Below, piece after piece: positions 31,501 to 40,975 of a DNA stretch of 64,000 nucleotides. The stretch spans positions 1-64,000 of the forward strand of contig NZ_FOTW01000029.1 in the NCBI RefSeq assembly GCF_900114705.1, given 5' to 3'. How positions within the stretch are numbered: the first letter of the stretch is position 1; every line of letters begins with the position of its first letter. The position numbers and the translations under genes were made by a program. The notes under the pieces are model-generated. The model was not told the DNA's origin and made no database searches. It saw only the letters and a program-made list of their open reading frames with translations. Origin of the DNA: Rugamonas rubra. Its GTDB lineage: Bacteria > Pseudomonadota > Gammaproteobacteria > Burkholderiales > Burkholderiaceae_D.

Positions 31501-31738
31501 CCTCGGCCTGGGCGCCGGCGCCGAGCTGCGCCAGCCGCTCGGCCTGGCGGTGGTGGGCGGCCTGCTGTTCTCGCAGGTCATCACCCTGTACATCACGCCG
31601 GTGATCTACCTGTTCCTCGACAAGTACAGCGGCAGCGGCCCGATGTCGGACGAGCAACTGGCGCAGACCGGCCACAACGATGATGCCGAGACCCCACACG
31701 CGGTCGGCCTGAAAGCGGTGAACACCGCCAAAAGTTGA
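28589..31738 (+). CDS. RND multidrug efflux transporter, MdtB/MdtC-like
   Basis: 1049 aa inner-membrane proton-driven pump of the HAE-1 group. Twelve transmembrane segments are visible in two halves, each with a large periplasmic domain. The proton-relay helix motif GITLAVGLVVDDAIVVLENIV has the two Asp residues near 405-406. In the second half, LIGIVKKNAIMMIDFAL is characteristic. ATG 28589 overlaps the adaptor stop. Substrates cannot be read from the sequence; the neighbouring sensor kinase and Spy-like protein suggest an envelope-stress-induced system. Confidence 0.94.
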   Translation: MNLSELCIRRPVMVVLLSLTLILAGVLAYSAIPVAALPSYNTPVIQVSANLDGASPDTMASSVALPLEKQFSTIAGLSLITSTNTLGSTSLTLEFDPSIDVNAAAVDVQAALLRAQRALPLEMTELPSYRKVNPADAPVLFMAMTSPSLSLSELNDYAENLIAPSLSTLPGVAQVTVNGQKRFAVRVRAKSDMMNARNLSLDELAAAIKSANANTPLGVLDGPNQVLTIQGNAQLVKAAEFAELIVATRNGQPVRLKEVASVEDSFQSVKTAGSYNGERSIVLLVQRQPNANTVQVVDGVRGLLPRFQAQLPSSIKINLVNDRSVSIREAIHDVNLTLALTVGLVVLVIFLFLHRAAATFIPAVTMPISLLGALALLYAFGYSLDNVSLLGITLAVGLVVDDAIVVLENIVRHIEMGKKPLQAALVGAKEMGFTIISISISLVAVFIPIFFMPGVIGLLFHEFAVVVALSIMVSALVSLTLVPMLASRLLPAGTHHAADEPTLIGRCFEAGFTRLRNGYARSLDIALQHRYIVLAVAFATFALTVLLYITIPKGFFPEEDLGQIQATTEASEDISSAALLALQERVAAVIKADPNVQDVTSFVGGGNTGRMFLVLKPRGERAKMAQVLDSLRKATRAVPGIAVYLRPIQNLQLGGRQSKSRYQYTLQAVSPDALSDWAGKFTERLRADPDFRDVTSDSQNRGLQASLKIDRDKANMLGVQIADIRTALYLAFGERQISTIYSPSASYFVLLEAASADRQFDDALTKISVRSKTGGQLVQLSSFATVERTIGPTAVNHQGQLQAITLSFNLAPDVPLGVATAKIDKMGAEMNLPASIITNYGGDAAVFQSSQGSQLILIIAALGVIYVLLGVLYESYIHPLTILAGLPSAAVGALLTLRLFGLDLTMIAIIGILMLIGIVKKNAIMMIDFALHAQRNEGMTPENAIREACVLRFRPIMMTTMAALMGALPIALGLGAGAELRQPLGLAVVGGLLFSQVITLYITPVIYLFLDKYSGSGPMSDEQLAQTGHNDDAETPHAVGLKAVNTAKS

Positions 31739-31815
31739 CCCGTAACAATTCGGTGGTCTGATTGCTTCGTATCATGGGAAAGGAGCTTTTTCCTTGCGGC
31801 ATGGAGCAATCAGAG

Positions 31816-33867
31816 ATGAAACGCTACAACATCACCATCGTCGGCATGGGGCCGCGCGGCCTCAGCGTGTTGGAACGCCTCGCCGCGCACGCCCTTGAAC
31901 ACCAGCTGGCGCTCGACATCAGCCTGGTCGAACCGGGCGAGTGCGGCCAGGGCGTGCATTCGGCGCGCCAGCCGCAGCACCTGTTGATCAACACCGTGGC
32001 CAGCCAGGTGACGCTGTTCCCGGCGCCCGGCGCGGTGGCGTTGCCGCCGCACTGCGCCACGCCCTCGCTGACCGAATGGGCGCGGCAGAGCGGCTACCGG
32101 CGCGTCGGCGACCAGTACTACCGCATCGGCGCCACCGGCGCCGGCGCCGAGATCGGCGAGGCCGACTACCTGCCGCGCCGCCTGCTCGGCGAATACCTGA
32201 CCTGGGGCTACGAGCAGATCCTCGCCAGCCTGCCGCCCAACGTCACCCTGCGCCACCACCGGCTGCGCGCCAACGACATGTGGCAGCAGCCGGACGGCCG
32301 CTGCGCCGTCGAGCTCGACAGCGGCTTCATCCTGATCAGCGACTACGTCTTCCTCACCACCGGCCACAGCAACAACGCCATGACCGAGCCGGAGGCCGCC
32401 TGCGCCCGCTTCGCCCAGGAGCACGCCCGCCACAACAGCAAGCTGGCCTACATCCGCCACGTCTATCCGCTCGACAAGCTGGTGCAGATCGACGCCGACG
32501 CCCGCGTCGCCGTCCAGGGCCTGGGCCTGACGGCGCACGACGTCATCGCCGAGCTGACGGTGGGACGCGGCGGCCAGTTCATCCGCGAGGGGCAGACGCT
32601 GCGCTACCAAAAATCCGGCCGCGAGCCGCAGTTGATGCTGTTCTCGCGCAACTGCCTGCCCTTCGCCGCGCGCGGCGTCAACCAGAAGGGCCTGGCCGGG
32701 CGCCACCGGCCGCACTACTTCACGCCGGACGCCGTCGCCGCCCTGCGCGAGCGGGCCCTGCGCGAGCGCGGCTGCGCCCAGCTCGACTTCGACCTCGAGC
32801 TGCTGCCGCTGCTGCGCCGCGAGATGGGCTATGTCTACCGCGCCACGCTGGACGGCGCCGGCCCCGAGCCGGCCGCCTACCAGCTGAGCGAGGAGGAGGG
32901 CGCCATCATCGACGTGCTGCTGTTCCCGCTGCGCGGGCGCGAGTTCGCTTCGCTGGCCGAATTCCGCGACTACTTCGACGACTGGCTGCGGCGCGACCTG
33001 GCCGAGGCGGTGCGCGGCAACGTCGGCAGCGCCGTCAAGGCCGCCACCGACGTGCTGCGCGACGTGCGCGCCACCTGGCAGGCGGCGCTCGAGCATGCCG
33101 GCTTGACGCCGGCCTCGCACCGCAAGTTCCTCAACGTCTACAACCCGGTGATCAACCGCATCTCCTTCGGCCCGCCGCGCCAGCGCAACGAGCAGTTGCT
33201 GGCGCTGCGCGAGGCCGGCATGGTCGACATCGTCTCCGGCCCGGGCGGCAGCGTCGGCTTCGACGACACCGCCGCCTGCTTCGAACTGCGCACCCGCTTC
33301 GCCGGCGGCCACGAGCGGCGCCCCTTCGACGTGCTGGCGGTGGCCCGGCTCGACGTGTTCTCGCCGCAGACCGACGAATCGGTGTTCATGCAGAACCTGC
33401 TGCGGCGCGGCCTGGTGCGGCCCTACTACAACGGCGTGTTCCATCCGGGCGGCATCGACATCGAACCGGGCGGCCGCGTGCTCGGCGCCGCCGGCCGGCC
33501 GCTCGGCAATGTTTGGGCGCTGGGCTACCTGGTCGAGGGCGCGCACTACTACACCCACGCGCTGCCACGGCCGCAACTGGCCTCGCGCCAGGTGCTCGAC
33601 GCCGACCGCTGCGTCGGCGCCATGTTCGCCACCATCGCCGCCAACGGCGCCGCCGGCACCAGCAGCGCAGCCGGCGGCGGCAGCGCCACCACCGCGCGCC
33701 CGGTGGTCCGGCGCGAGGCCCACGCCAAGGCGGCCAGCTTCGATCCGCTCGCCACCAGCATCGCCACGCTGCCCATCGTTCCCGCCGATGCCGACGCCGC
33801 CGTCGCGGCCGGCCAGGAGAGCAGCGCCCCCCCCGCCGAGCCGGCCGCGCCGCGCGTCCCCGTGTAA
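31816..33867 (+). CDS. FAD/NAD(P)-binding domain protein
   Basis: 683 aa from ATG 31816 (GGAG ten bases upstream); ATG 31801 or 31762 would add 5 or 18 residues. The N-terminus has the dinucleotide-binding pattern ITIVGMGPRGLSVLERL with Gly 9, 11 and 14, and later VFLTTGHSN. These fit the FAD-NAD(P)-binding family (PF13454 type) of large single proteins with unknown substrates. The last 65 or so residues are Ala/Ser/Pro-rich low complexity. It is not part of a clear operon. A role as a flavin oxidoreductase is likely; the substrate is unknown. Confidence 0.8.
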   Translation: MKRYNITIVGMGPRGLSVLERLAAHALEHQLALDISLVEPGECGQGVHSARQPQHLLINTVASQVTLFPAPGAVALPPHCATPSLTEWARQSGYRRVGDQYYRIGATGAGAEIGEADYLPRRLLGEYLTWGYEQILASLPPNVTLRHHRLRANDMWQQPDGRCAVELDSGFILISDYVFLTTGHSNNAMTEPEAACARFAQEHARHNSKLAYIRHVYPLDKLVQIDADARVAVQGLGLTAHDVIAELTVGRGGQFIREGQTLRYQKSGREPQLMLFSRNCLPFAARGVNQKGLAGRHRPHYFTPDAVAALRERALRERGCAQLDFDLELLPLLRREMGYVYRATLDGAGPEPAAYQLSEEEGAIIDVLLFPLRGREFASLAEFRDYFDDWLRRDLAEAVRGNVGSAVKAATDVLRDVRATWQAALEHAGLTPASHRKFLNVYNPVINRISFGPPRQRNEQLLALREAGMVDIVSGPGGSVGFDDTAACFELRTRFAGGHERRPFDVLAVARLDVFSPQTDESVFMQNLLRRGLVRPYYNGVFHPGGIDIEPGGRVLGAAGRPLGNVWALGYLVEGAHYYTHALPRPQLASRQVLDADRCVGAMFATIAANGAAGTSSAAGGGSATTARPVVRREAHAKAASFDPLATSIATLPIVPADADAAVAAGQESSAPPAEPAAPRVPV

Positions 33868-33946
33868 CGCCATTGATACTCGGCGGATACATACCGTAAC
33901 ATCCCTCAAGGCCGCACTCTAGTAAGCTGTGCTCGCTCAGGTTGCC

Positions 33947-33973
33947 AGACGCCCCCCGCCGGGGGCGGCGTCT
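33947..33973 (+). other. GC-rich hairpin downstream of FAD protein gene
   Basis: AGACGCC and GGCGTCT flank CCCC/GGGG arms over 33947-33973, about 80 bp after the stop codon. No T run follows. It is possibly a Rho-assisted 3' end. The rest of the gap to 34087 shows no gene. Confidence 0.4.
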
Positions 33974-34087
33974 GGCCATGCCTGTCGGAGCGGTTCCCAA
34001 AACGGCGGGACTCTGGCACTATGGCCGCATTTTGTAGACTTCGCCCCAAAGAAGGTTCGATTTATTTTGCACGACAATACCCATTCA

Positions 34088-34957
34088 ATGTCAGCAGATA
34101 GCGAGTACTGCGTGACCTGCGGCCAGAAGCTGCCGCCGCCGGAAGGGTTCGCCTACGGCACACGCAAACCGATGTCGAATCGGATCGGCATCGCCATCTC
34201 GGTGGGGCTGCACTTGATCGGCGTGCTGTACTACCTGTTCCGGCCGGCCGAGCCCTTCCACCGCACGCCGCCGCCGGGCGGCGGGCAGATCGTCTACATC
34301 GAGCCGCTCAAGCCGAACCAGCCCAAGCTGCCCAAGCAGCAGCCGAAGAAGACCGAGGTGGCCAAGGCCAAGCCGCCGCCGCAGCAGCGGCAAAAGACCG
34401 CGACGATCACGCCGCCGGCCGCCAAGCCGAAACTGGAGACCTACGTGCCGCCGGTTGTGGCGCCGATGCAACCGCCGCCCGAGCAGGACATGTCGGAAAT
34501 GATCGCCAAGGCGCGCGCCCGCCGCGCCGCCGCCAACCCGACGCCGGCCGAACCGGCGGCGGAGAGCGACGCCGAGCGCGGCCTACGCATCGCCAAGGCC
34601 AACATCGCCGGCGCCCAGGGCCGCTCGAACGGCGCCGACCGCGACGACACCGGCGGCGTGTTCACCATCCTGAGCCAGACCTCGCACAGCGCCGACGTCA
34701 AGTTCAAGGGCTGGAACGCCAACTTCAAACGCAACTGGAGCCAGCAGGTGCACGTGGAGCAGGGCGCCGAGCTGGATATCGAGACGGCCATCGTCAAGCA
34801 GATGATCGTGGTGATCCGCAAGGAAAAAACCGACGACTTCCAGTGGGATTCGCACCGCCTCGGCCGCGTCGTCAACATGAGCGCGCGCAAGGAGGACGAG
34901 GCCGAATTGACCGCCTTCCTGATGAAGGAAATGTTTCCCGAACACCGGCGCCGCTGA
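34088..34957 (+). CDS. Proline-rich single-pass membrane protein with N-terminal CxxC
   Basis: 289 aa from ATG 34088; the ribosome binding site is poor, so the start is uncertain. Order: a short N-terminal CVTC motif (half a zinc-ribbon), one transmembrane helix (IGIAISVGLHLIGVLYYLF, about 34-52), a Pro/Lys-rich stretch (about 65-120, with PKLPKQQPKK), then a globular C-terminus of about 140 residues. The layout resembles TonB (anchor, Pro-rich spacer, periplasmic end), but the C-terminus is not a TonB domain I recognise. Neighbours give no clear context. Confidence 0.7.
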   Translation: MSADSEYCVTCGQKLPPPEGFAYGTRKPMSNRIGIAISVGLHLIGVLYYLFRPAEPFHRTPPPGGGQIVYIEPLKPNQPKLPKQQPKKTEVAKAKPPPQQRQKTATITPPAAKPKLETYVPPVVAPMQPPPEQDMSEMIAKARARRAAANPTPAEPAAESDAERGLRIAKANIAGAQGRSNGADRDDTGGVFTILSQTSHSADVKFKGWNANFKRNWSQQVHVEQGAELDIETAIVKQMIVVIRKEKTDDFQWDSHRLGRVVNMSARKEDEAELTAFLMKEMFPEHRRR

Positions 34958-34999
34958 CCGTCGGGCGCGGCCGCCATCGACCATTTGATTGGAGCACGC

Positions 35000-35833
35000 A
35001 TGAAGCGGACCGCCTATTTGCTAGCCTTGTGTTTGACCTTGTTGGGTGCCCAGCCGGCGCCGGCCGGCGCAGCCGCGCCGGTCCCCGCCGACCAGGCCGC
35101 AGCGGCCGCGCCGCCGCCCGGCAGCGTGATGCAGGTCGCCTCGCGCGGCAGCAGCGTGCCGGTCTACGCGGTGTGGAACGAGCATGCCGTCGCCACGCTG
35201 GTGCTGTTTTCGGGTGGTAACGGCGGCTACGGCAAGATCGGTGCCGACGGCTGGCCCTCCAGCCAAAACTTCCTGATCCGTTCGGCCAAGCTGTTCGCCG
35301 CCCAGCCCGTCAACGTGGTGCTGGTCGGCCTGGCGCCGGACTTGCGCGAGCTCGACGGCCGCGCCCGCATCGGCGAGCAGCATGCGCAGGACAACCAGGC
35401 CATCTTCAAGATGGTCAAGGCGCGCAGTTCGGCGCCGCTGTGGCTGCTCGGCACCAGCATGGGGACTATCTCGGTGGCCTCGGCGGCGATCCGCGACAGC
35501 GTCGTCGGCGACCTGGCCGGCATCGTGCTCAGCTCCTCGGTGACCGCCTACCGGGTCGAGGGCGCCGTGCCGAGCCAGCTGCTGGAGTTGATCCACGTGC
35601 CGGTGCTGGTGGTGCACCACCAGCGCGACGCCTGCAAGATCTGCGCGCCGCACGAGGCGCAGTACCTGGCCGCGCGGCTGCCCAACGCGCCGTTCAAGAA
35701 GGTGGTGCTGGTCGACGGCGGCGGCCAGCCCAGCGGCGACGCCTGCGGCGCGCTGGACTACCACGGCTACATCGGCATGGAGCAACAGGTGGTCGATTTG
35801 ATGACGGCCTGGCTGCGCCGGCCGGCTGATTGA
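35000..35833 (+). CDS. Exported alpha/beta hydrolase
   Basis: 277 aa from ATG 35000 (GGAG upstream). A signal peptide runs to about residue 25 (PAPAGAAA). The nucleophile elbow GTSMG places the catalytic Ser at 153. An acid-containing segment (HHQRDACKICAP) and a late His (ALDYHGYIG) could complete the triad. The two Cys pairs in the C-terminal part may form disulfides, fitting a periplasmic enzyme. Substrate unknown. It lies 42 bp after the proline-rich membrane protein and may be cotranscribed with it. Confidence 0.8.
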   Translation: MKRTAYLLALCLTLLGAQPAPAGAAAPVPADQAAAAAPPPGSVMQVASRGSSVPVYAVWNEHAVATLVLFSGGNGGYGKIGADGWPSSQNFLIRSAKLFAAQPVNVVLVGLAPDLRELDGRARIGEQHAQDNQAIFKMVKARSSAPLWLLGTSMGTISVASAAIRDSVVGDLAGIVLSSSVTAYRVEGAVPSQLLELIHVPVLVVHHQRDACKICAPHEAQYLAARLPNAPFKKVVLVDGGGQPSGDACGALDYHGYIGMEQQVVDLMTAWLRRPAD

Positions 35834-35886
35834 GGCGATCCCGGCGGTGGCTGGGGTCGTTCACGGAGCGCACCGGCGCAAAACCT

Positions 35887-35913
35887 AGGGTCAGACCCTC
35901 AGGGTCTGACCCT
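35887..35913. repeat. 27-bp inverted repeat, REP-like (copy 2)
   Basis: AGGGTCAGACCCT (35887-35899), one C, then its reverse complement AGGGTCTGACCCT (35901-35913). It shares the GGGTCAGACCC core with 24372-24401. Both copies sit between convergent genes. Confidence 0.75.
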
Positions 35914-35940
35914 GTCCCGGCGTCACCGGCGTCGCCAAAA

Positions 35941-35974
35941 AAACAGGGCGAACCCGCGAAGGTTCGCCCTGTTT
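35941..35974. terminator. Bidirectional terminator before hemB 3' end
   Basis: AAACAGGGCGAACC (35941-35954), loop CGCGAA, GGTTCGCCCTGTTT (35961-35974): a perfect 14-bp stem with A and T tails, between the convergent hydrolase gene and hemB. Confidence 0.9.
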
Positions 35975-35995
35975 GTCTCCGCCGGCGGAGGCCGC

Positions 35996-37039
<1,044 letters not shown>

Positions 37040-37831
37040 TTAGGTTTTGTCGCTGCCGATATCCTTTTGGGTATCGGTGCCGCCTGCGTCGGCGCCGTCG
37101 TCCGCTGCGGACTTCGGCTCGACATCGTCCTCCATCTCGATCAGGGCCACCTGGGCGGCGGCCGCCTCGACGCCGATGCCGGCCAGTTCGACGATCTTGT
37201 CGTTGGCCTCCTCGATGCCGATGCGCTTGAGGGCGGAGAACAGTTGCACGGTGAAGGGGAAGCCGACGCCGTCCTCGTCGACATAGCTGTCGAGCTTGGC
37301 CTTGGTCTGGCGCAGCACGTTGACCGACTCGTTGCGGTTGAGCTTGTCGACCTTGGTCAGGATGCAGTGGATCGGCTTGCCGGTGGGGGCGAACCATTCG
37401 AGCATCTGGATGTCGAGGTCGGTGAACGGGCGGCGCGAGTCCATGATCAGGATCAGCGCGGCGAGCTGTTCGCGCCGCTGCACATAGTCGCCCAGCAGGC
37501 GTTGCCAGTGCAGTTTGGCCGAACCGGACACCTCGGCGTAGCCGTAGCCGGGCAAGTCGACCAGCAGGCACTCGATCTCCTCGACGATGGTGGCGTCCTT
37601 GCGGTGCTGGGCGATGTGCGCGCCGCCGATCGAGAAGTAGTTGATATGCTGGGTGCGGCCGGGGGTCTTGGAGGCGAACGCCAAGCCTTTCTGGTTGCAC
37701 AAAATGTTGATGGCGGTCGATTTGCCGGCGTTGGAGCGACCTGCAAAGGCGATTTCCGGCACCGTGGTGTCGGGGAGGTCACGCAGTTGGTTGACGGTCG
37801 TGAAGAAGCGGGCTTGCCAGAGTTTGGACAT
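37040..37831 (-). CDS. engB: Ribosome biogenesis GTPase EngB (YsxC/YihA)
   Basis: Assembly GTPase for the 50S subunit. 263 aa from ATG 37831; an upstream ATG at 37888 is less likely. Motifs: G1 GRSNAGKS (31-38), switch I KTPGRT, G3 DLPGYGYA (92-99), G4 TKVDK (159-163). Beyond the usual about 210 residues there is an acidic C-terminal extension (about 220-263, Asp/Glu/Ala-rich), probably disordered. Divergent from the cytochrome c4 gene. Confidence 0.96.
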   Translation of the reverse strand: MSKLWQARFFTTVNQLRDLPDTTVPEIAFAGRSNAGKSTAINILCNQKGLAFASKTPGRTQHINYFSIGGAHIAQHRKDATIVEEIECLLVDLPGYGYAEVSGSAKLHWQRLLGDYVQRREQLAALILIMDSRRPFTDLDIQMLEWFAPTGKPIHCILTKVDKLNRNESVNVLRQTKAKLDSYVDEDGVGFPFTVQLFSALKRIGIEEANDKIVELAGIGVEAAAAQVALIEMEDDVEPKSAADDGADAGGTDTQKDIGSDKT

Positions 37832-38012
37832 GGGATAGGTAGATATTGCAACAAAAGGGGGCGAAAACGCCAGGAAGCTATTGTACAATAAGGGGTTACG
37901 AATTGTTGCTACGCATATTTTTGATGCTTCAGCGCCGAATTGATGCTTTTGCGGCTGCCGCAGGCGAGCAATGTTCGACCTCTAATTTATTGACTAGTCT
38001 CAGGGTGTCTGA

Positions 38013-38678
38013 ATGAATCGTGCGTTTTCACCATTTGTAAAATCCTTGTTCGTCACTCTGCTGGCCGTTTCGGCAGCCGCTTCGGCGTCTGAAGCCGCCC
38101 ACGGCGCCGCCGCCAAGGTCGATCCCGCCAAGGGCGCCGCCCTGTACGCCGACGGCGACGCGGCGCGCGGCCTGCCGGCCTGCGTGTCCTGCCACGGCGC
38201 GGCCGGCAACTCGACCATCACGGTCAACCCGAAACTGGCCGGCCAGCACGAATCCTACCTCTACAAGCAGTTGGTGAACTTCACCACCCCCGAGCGCAAC
38301 CAGCCGGTGATGACGACCTTCGCCACCATGCTGAGCGACGCGGAGAAGAAGGACATCGCCGCCTATCTGGCTGCGCAGGCCTCCAAGCCGGGCGCCGCGA
38401 AGAACAAGGACACCGTCGAGATCGGCAAGCGGATCTACCGTGGCGGCATCGCCGAGAAGAGCATTCCGGCCTGCGCCAGCTGCCACGGCGCCTCCGGCAC
38501 CGGCATCCCGGTGCAGTACCCGCGTCTGGCCGGCCAGCACCAGGATTACACTGGCGCCCAGCTGACGCTGTTCCGCGCCGGCGGCCGTCACAACAGCCCG
38601 CAAATGACCACCATCGCCAACCGCATGTCCGACGATGAGATCAAGGCTGTCTCCGACTACATCGCTGGCTTGAAGTAA
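38013..38678 (+). CDS. Cytochrome c4, diheme
   Basis: 221 aa periplasmic electron carrier. A signal peptide ends near residue 26. Two heme c sites, CVSCH (57-61) and CASCH (154-158), occur in two related halves, each with the later Met-containing ligand region (PVMTTFATML and PQMTTIANRM). Such proteins donate electrons to terminal oxidases. It lies directly before the System II maturation genes that would attach its hemes. A strong terminator follows. Confidence 0.95.
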   Translation: MNRAFSPFVKSLFVTLLAVSAAASASEAAHGAAAKVDPAKGAALYADGDAARGLPACVSCHGAAGNSTITVNPKLAGQHESYLYKQLVNFTTPERNQPVMTTFATMLSDAEKKDIAAYLAAQASKPGAAKNKDTVEIGKRIYRGGIAEKSIPACASCHGASGTGIPVQYPRLAGQHQDYTGAQLTLFRAGGRHNSPQMTTIANRMSDDEIKAVSDYIAGLK

Positions 38679-38730
38679 ACTCCGAAACCCCCGGCAGCCG
38701 CACTGCGGTGCGGCGGCGGGTGTGCAAGTG

Positions 38731-38765
38731 AAAAGGGCAGCAGCGTGAGCGGGCTGCCCTTTTTG
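38731..38765. terminator. Intrinsic terminator after cytochrome c4 gene
   Basis: AAAAGGGCAGC (38731-38741) pairs with GCTGCCCTTTTT (38753-38764). The stem is perfect with a T run. Confidence 0.92.
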
Positions 38766-38836
38766 TTGGTATGCTGCCGCAGCCGCGCCGTGTTTCCCTC
38801 GTCTTCCAGTCGTCCCACTTTAAGATTGTCCCGCGC

Positions 38837-40927
38837 ATGAGTAGCCCCAGCACCACCGGAATAGAATTGCAGACCCGCCGACGCGGCCTGGCCGAAGCCG
38901 TCGAACTATTGTCCTCGATGCGTTTCGCCATCAGCCTGCTGACCCTGATCGCCATCGCCGCCATGATCGGCACGGTGATGAAGCAGAACGAGCCGATGCC
39001 CAACTATGTCAACCAGTTCGGCCCGTTCTGGTTCGAGGTGTTCGCCAAGGTGGGCCTGTACGCCGTCTACTCGGCCTGGTGGTTCCTGCTGATCATGGGC
39101 TTCCTGGTGATGTCGACCTCGCTGTGCATCATCCGCAACACGCCGAAGATGCTGCGCGACATGCGCAGCTGGCGCGAGAACGTGCGCGAGCAGTCGCTGC
39201 TCAACTTCCACCACAAGGAGCACTGGCAGACCGCGCTGGCCGGCCCGGCGCTGGCCCAGCAGACCGTCAAGCGCCTGGCCGACGCCGGCTACCGCAGCAA
39301 GGTGGTCGAGAAGGAGAACGGCATCCTGGTCGCCGCCAAGCAGGGCGCCGCCAACAAGTTCGGCTACATCTTCGCCCACTCGGCCATCGTCATCATCTGC
39401 GTCGGCGGCCTGCTCGACTCGGACATGCCGATCCGCGCGCAGGAATGGTTCCTCGGCAAGACGGCCTTCGCCGGCAACGGCGTCATCGCCGACATTCCGG
39501 CCAAGCACCGCCTCGGCCTGGGCAACCCCACCTTCCGCGGCAACACCATGATCCCCGAGGGCTCGGCCAGCAGCAGCGCCATCATCCCGCGCGCCGACGG
39601 CGTGCTGATCCAGGACCTGCCGTTCACCATCGAGCTGAAGAAGTTCAACATCGACTTCTACAGCACCGGCATGCCCAAGCTGTTCGCCAGCGAGGTGGTG
39701 GTGCGCGACCACGCCACGGGCAAGACCACCAAGGCCGTCATCGAGGTCAACAAGCCGCTGATCCACGGCGGCCTGGCGATCTACCAGTCCAGCTTCGAGG
39801 ACGGCGGCAGCAAGCTGCGCCTGACCGGCTACCCGATGCGCGGCCAGCAGCGCGAAACCTTCCCGCTGGCCGGCGAGGTCGGCGCCTCGACGCCGATGAC
39901 GCCCACCTACACCGTCGAGTGGACCGGTTTCCGTCCCTTCAACGTGGAGAACCTGGCCAGCCAGGACGCCCGCGCCGTCACCAAGGGCCAGAGCCTGAAC
40001 GAGCAGTTCGCCGTCGGCCTGGACAAGCGGCTCGGCTCGGCCGGCAAGAACGCCAACAACAAGGACCTGAAGAACGTCGGCCCGAGCGTGACCTACAAGC
40101 TGCGCGACCAGACCGGCCAGGCGCGCGAGTACCAGAACTATATGCAGCCGGTGACGGTCGACGGCGCCACGGTGTTCCTGGCCGGCATGCGCGTCAACCC
40201 GGGCGACCCGTTCAGCTTCCTGCGCATTCCCGCCGACGAGGCCCACGGCGTCGGCGAGTGGATGCGCCTGCGCGCCGCGCTGCAGGACCCGGCGCTGCGC
40301 GCCGAGGCGGCGCAGCGCTACGCCCGCCGCGCCATGTCGGCCAGCGGCGGCGAGGCGCTGCGCGGCCAGTTGCAGGAGTCGGCCGCGCGCAGCCTGGCCA
40401 TCTTCGCCGGCGACGGCAAGGAGGCCGGCTTCCTTGCCATCTCGCACTTCCTCGAGAAGGTGCCGGCCGCCGAGCAGGAAAAAGCCGCCGACATCTTCAT
40501 GAAGATCCTCAACGGCAGCCTGTGGGAGCTGTGGCAGGCGGCGCGCGGCCACGACGGCCTGGCCCCGGTGGCCAGCGACGAGGCGCACGGCCGCTTCCTG
40601 CGCCTGGCCACCAACGCCCTGTCGGACGCCTTCTTCTACGCCGCCCCGGTCTACCTGCAGCTCGACGACTTCACCGAGGTCAAGGCCTCGGTGTTCCAGG
40701 TCACCAAGTCGCCCGGCCAGGTGGTGGTGTACACCGGCTGCCTGTTCCTGGTGCTGGGCGTGTTCGCCATGTTCTACATCCGCGAACGCCGCGTCTGGGT
40801 GTGGATCAAGCCGCGCGCCGACGGCGCCGGCAGCGAGGCGCTGATGGCCATGAGCACGCAGCGCAAGACCTTGGACTTTGAACATGAATTCGCCAGTTTG
40901 AAAGAAAAACTGCCGCAATCGGCGTAA
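38837..40927 (+). CDS. resB: Cytochrome c biogenesis protein ResB
   Basis: One half of the System II heme export and ligation complex in the inner membrane. 696 aa from ATG 38837. Transmembrane segments are at about 26-46, 73-93, 165-185 and 637-656, with a large periplasmic domain between the last two (about 190-635). An alternative start at 38771 would add 22 residues. The partner CcsB/ResC follows after 48 bp. The presence of this pair indicates System II in place of the Ccm system. Confidence 0.94.
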   Translation: MSSPSTTGIELQTRRRGLAEAVELLSSMRFAISLLTLIAIAAMIGTVMKQNEPMPNYVNQFGPFWFEVFAKVGLYAVYSAWWFLLIMGFLVMSTSLCIIRNTPKMLRDMRSWRENVREQSLLNFHHKEHWQTALAGPALAQQTVKRLADAGYRSKVVEKENGILVAAKQGAANKFGYIFAHSAIVIICVGGLLDSDMPIRAQEWFLGKTAFAGNGVIADIPAKHRLGLGNPTFRGNTMIPEGSASSSAIIPRADGVLIQDLPFTIELKKFNIDFYSTGMPKLFASEVVVRDHATGKTTKAVIEVNKPLIHGGLAIYQSSFEDGGSKLRLTGYPMRGQQRETFPLAGEVGASTPMTPTYTVEWTGFRPFNVENLASQDARAVTKGQSLNEQFAVGLDKRLGSAGKNANNKDLKNVGPSVTYKLRDQTGQAREYQNYMQPVTVDGATVFLAGMRVNPGDPFSFLRIPADEAHGVGEWMRLRAALQDPALRAEAAQRYARRAMSASGGEALRGQLQESAARSLAIFAGDGKEAGFLAISHFLEKVPAAEQEKAADIFMKILNGSLWELWQAARGHDGLAPVASDEAHGRFLRLATNALSDAFFYAAPVYLQLDDFTEVKASVFQVTKSPGQVVVYTGCLFLVLGVFAMFYIRERRVWVWIKPRADGAGSEALMAMSTQRKTLDFEHEFASLKEKLPQSA

Positions 40928-40975
40928 GCTGCATGATGCCGGTCCGCGCGCGCGCGGGCCGTTCAGGAGAAAACG

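Noticed and set aside
28394-31699. 1101-codon minus-strand frame opposite the RND pump
   Set aside because: Extreme His/Gln/Arg/Gly/Asp bias typical of an antisense shadow; the plus strand encodes a complete RND transporter.
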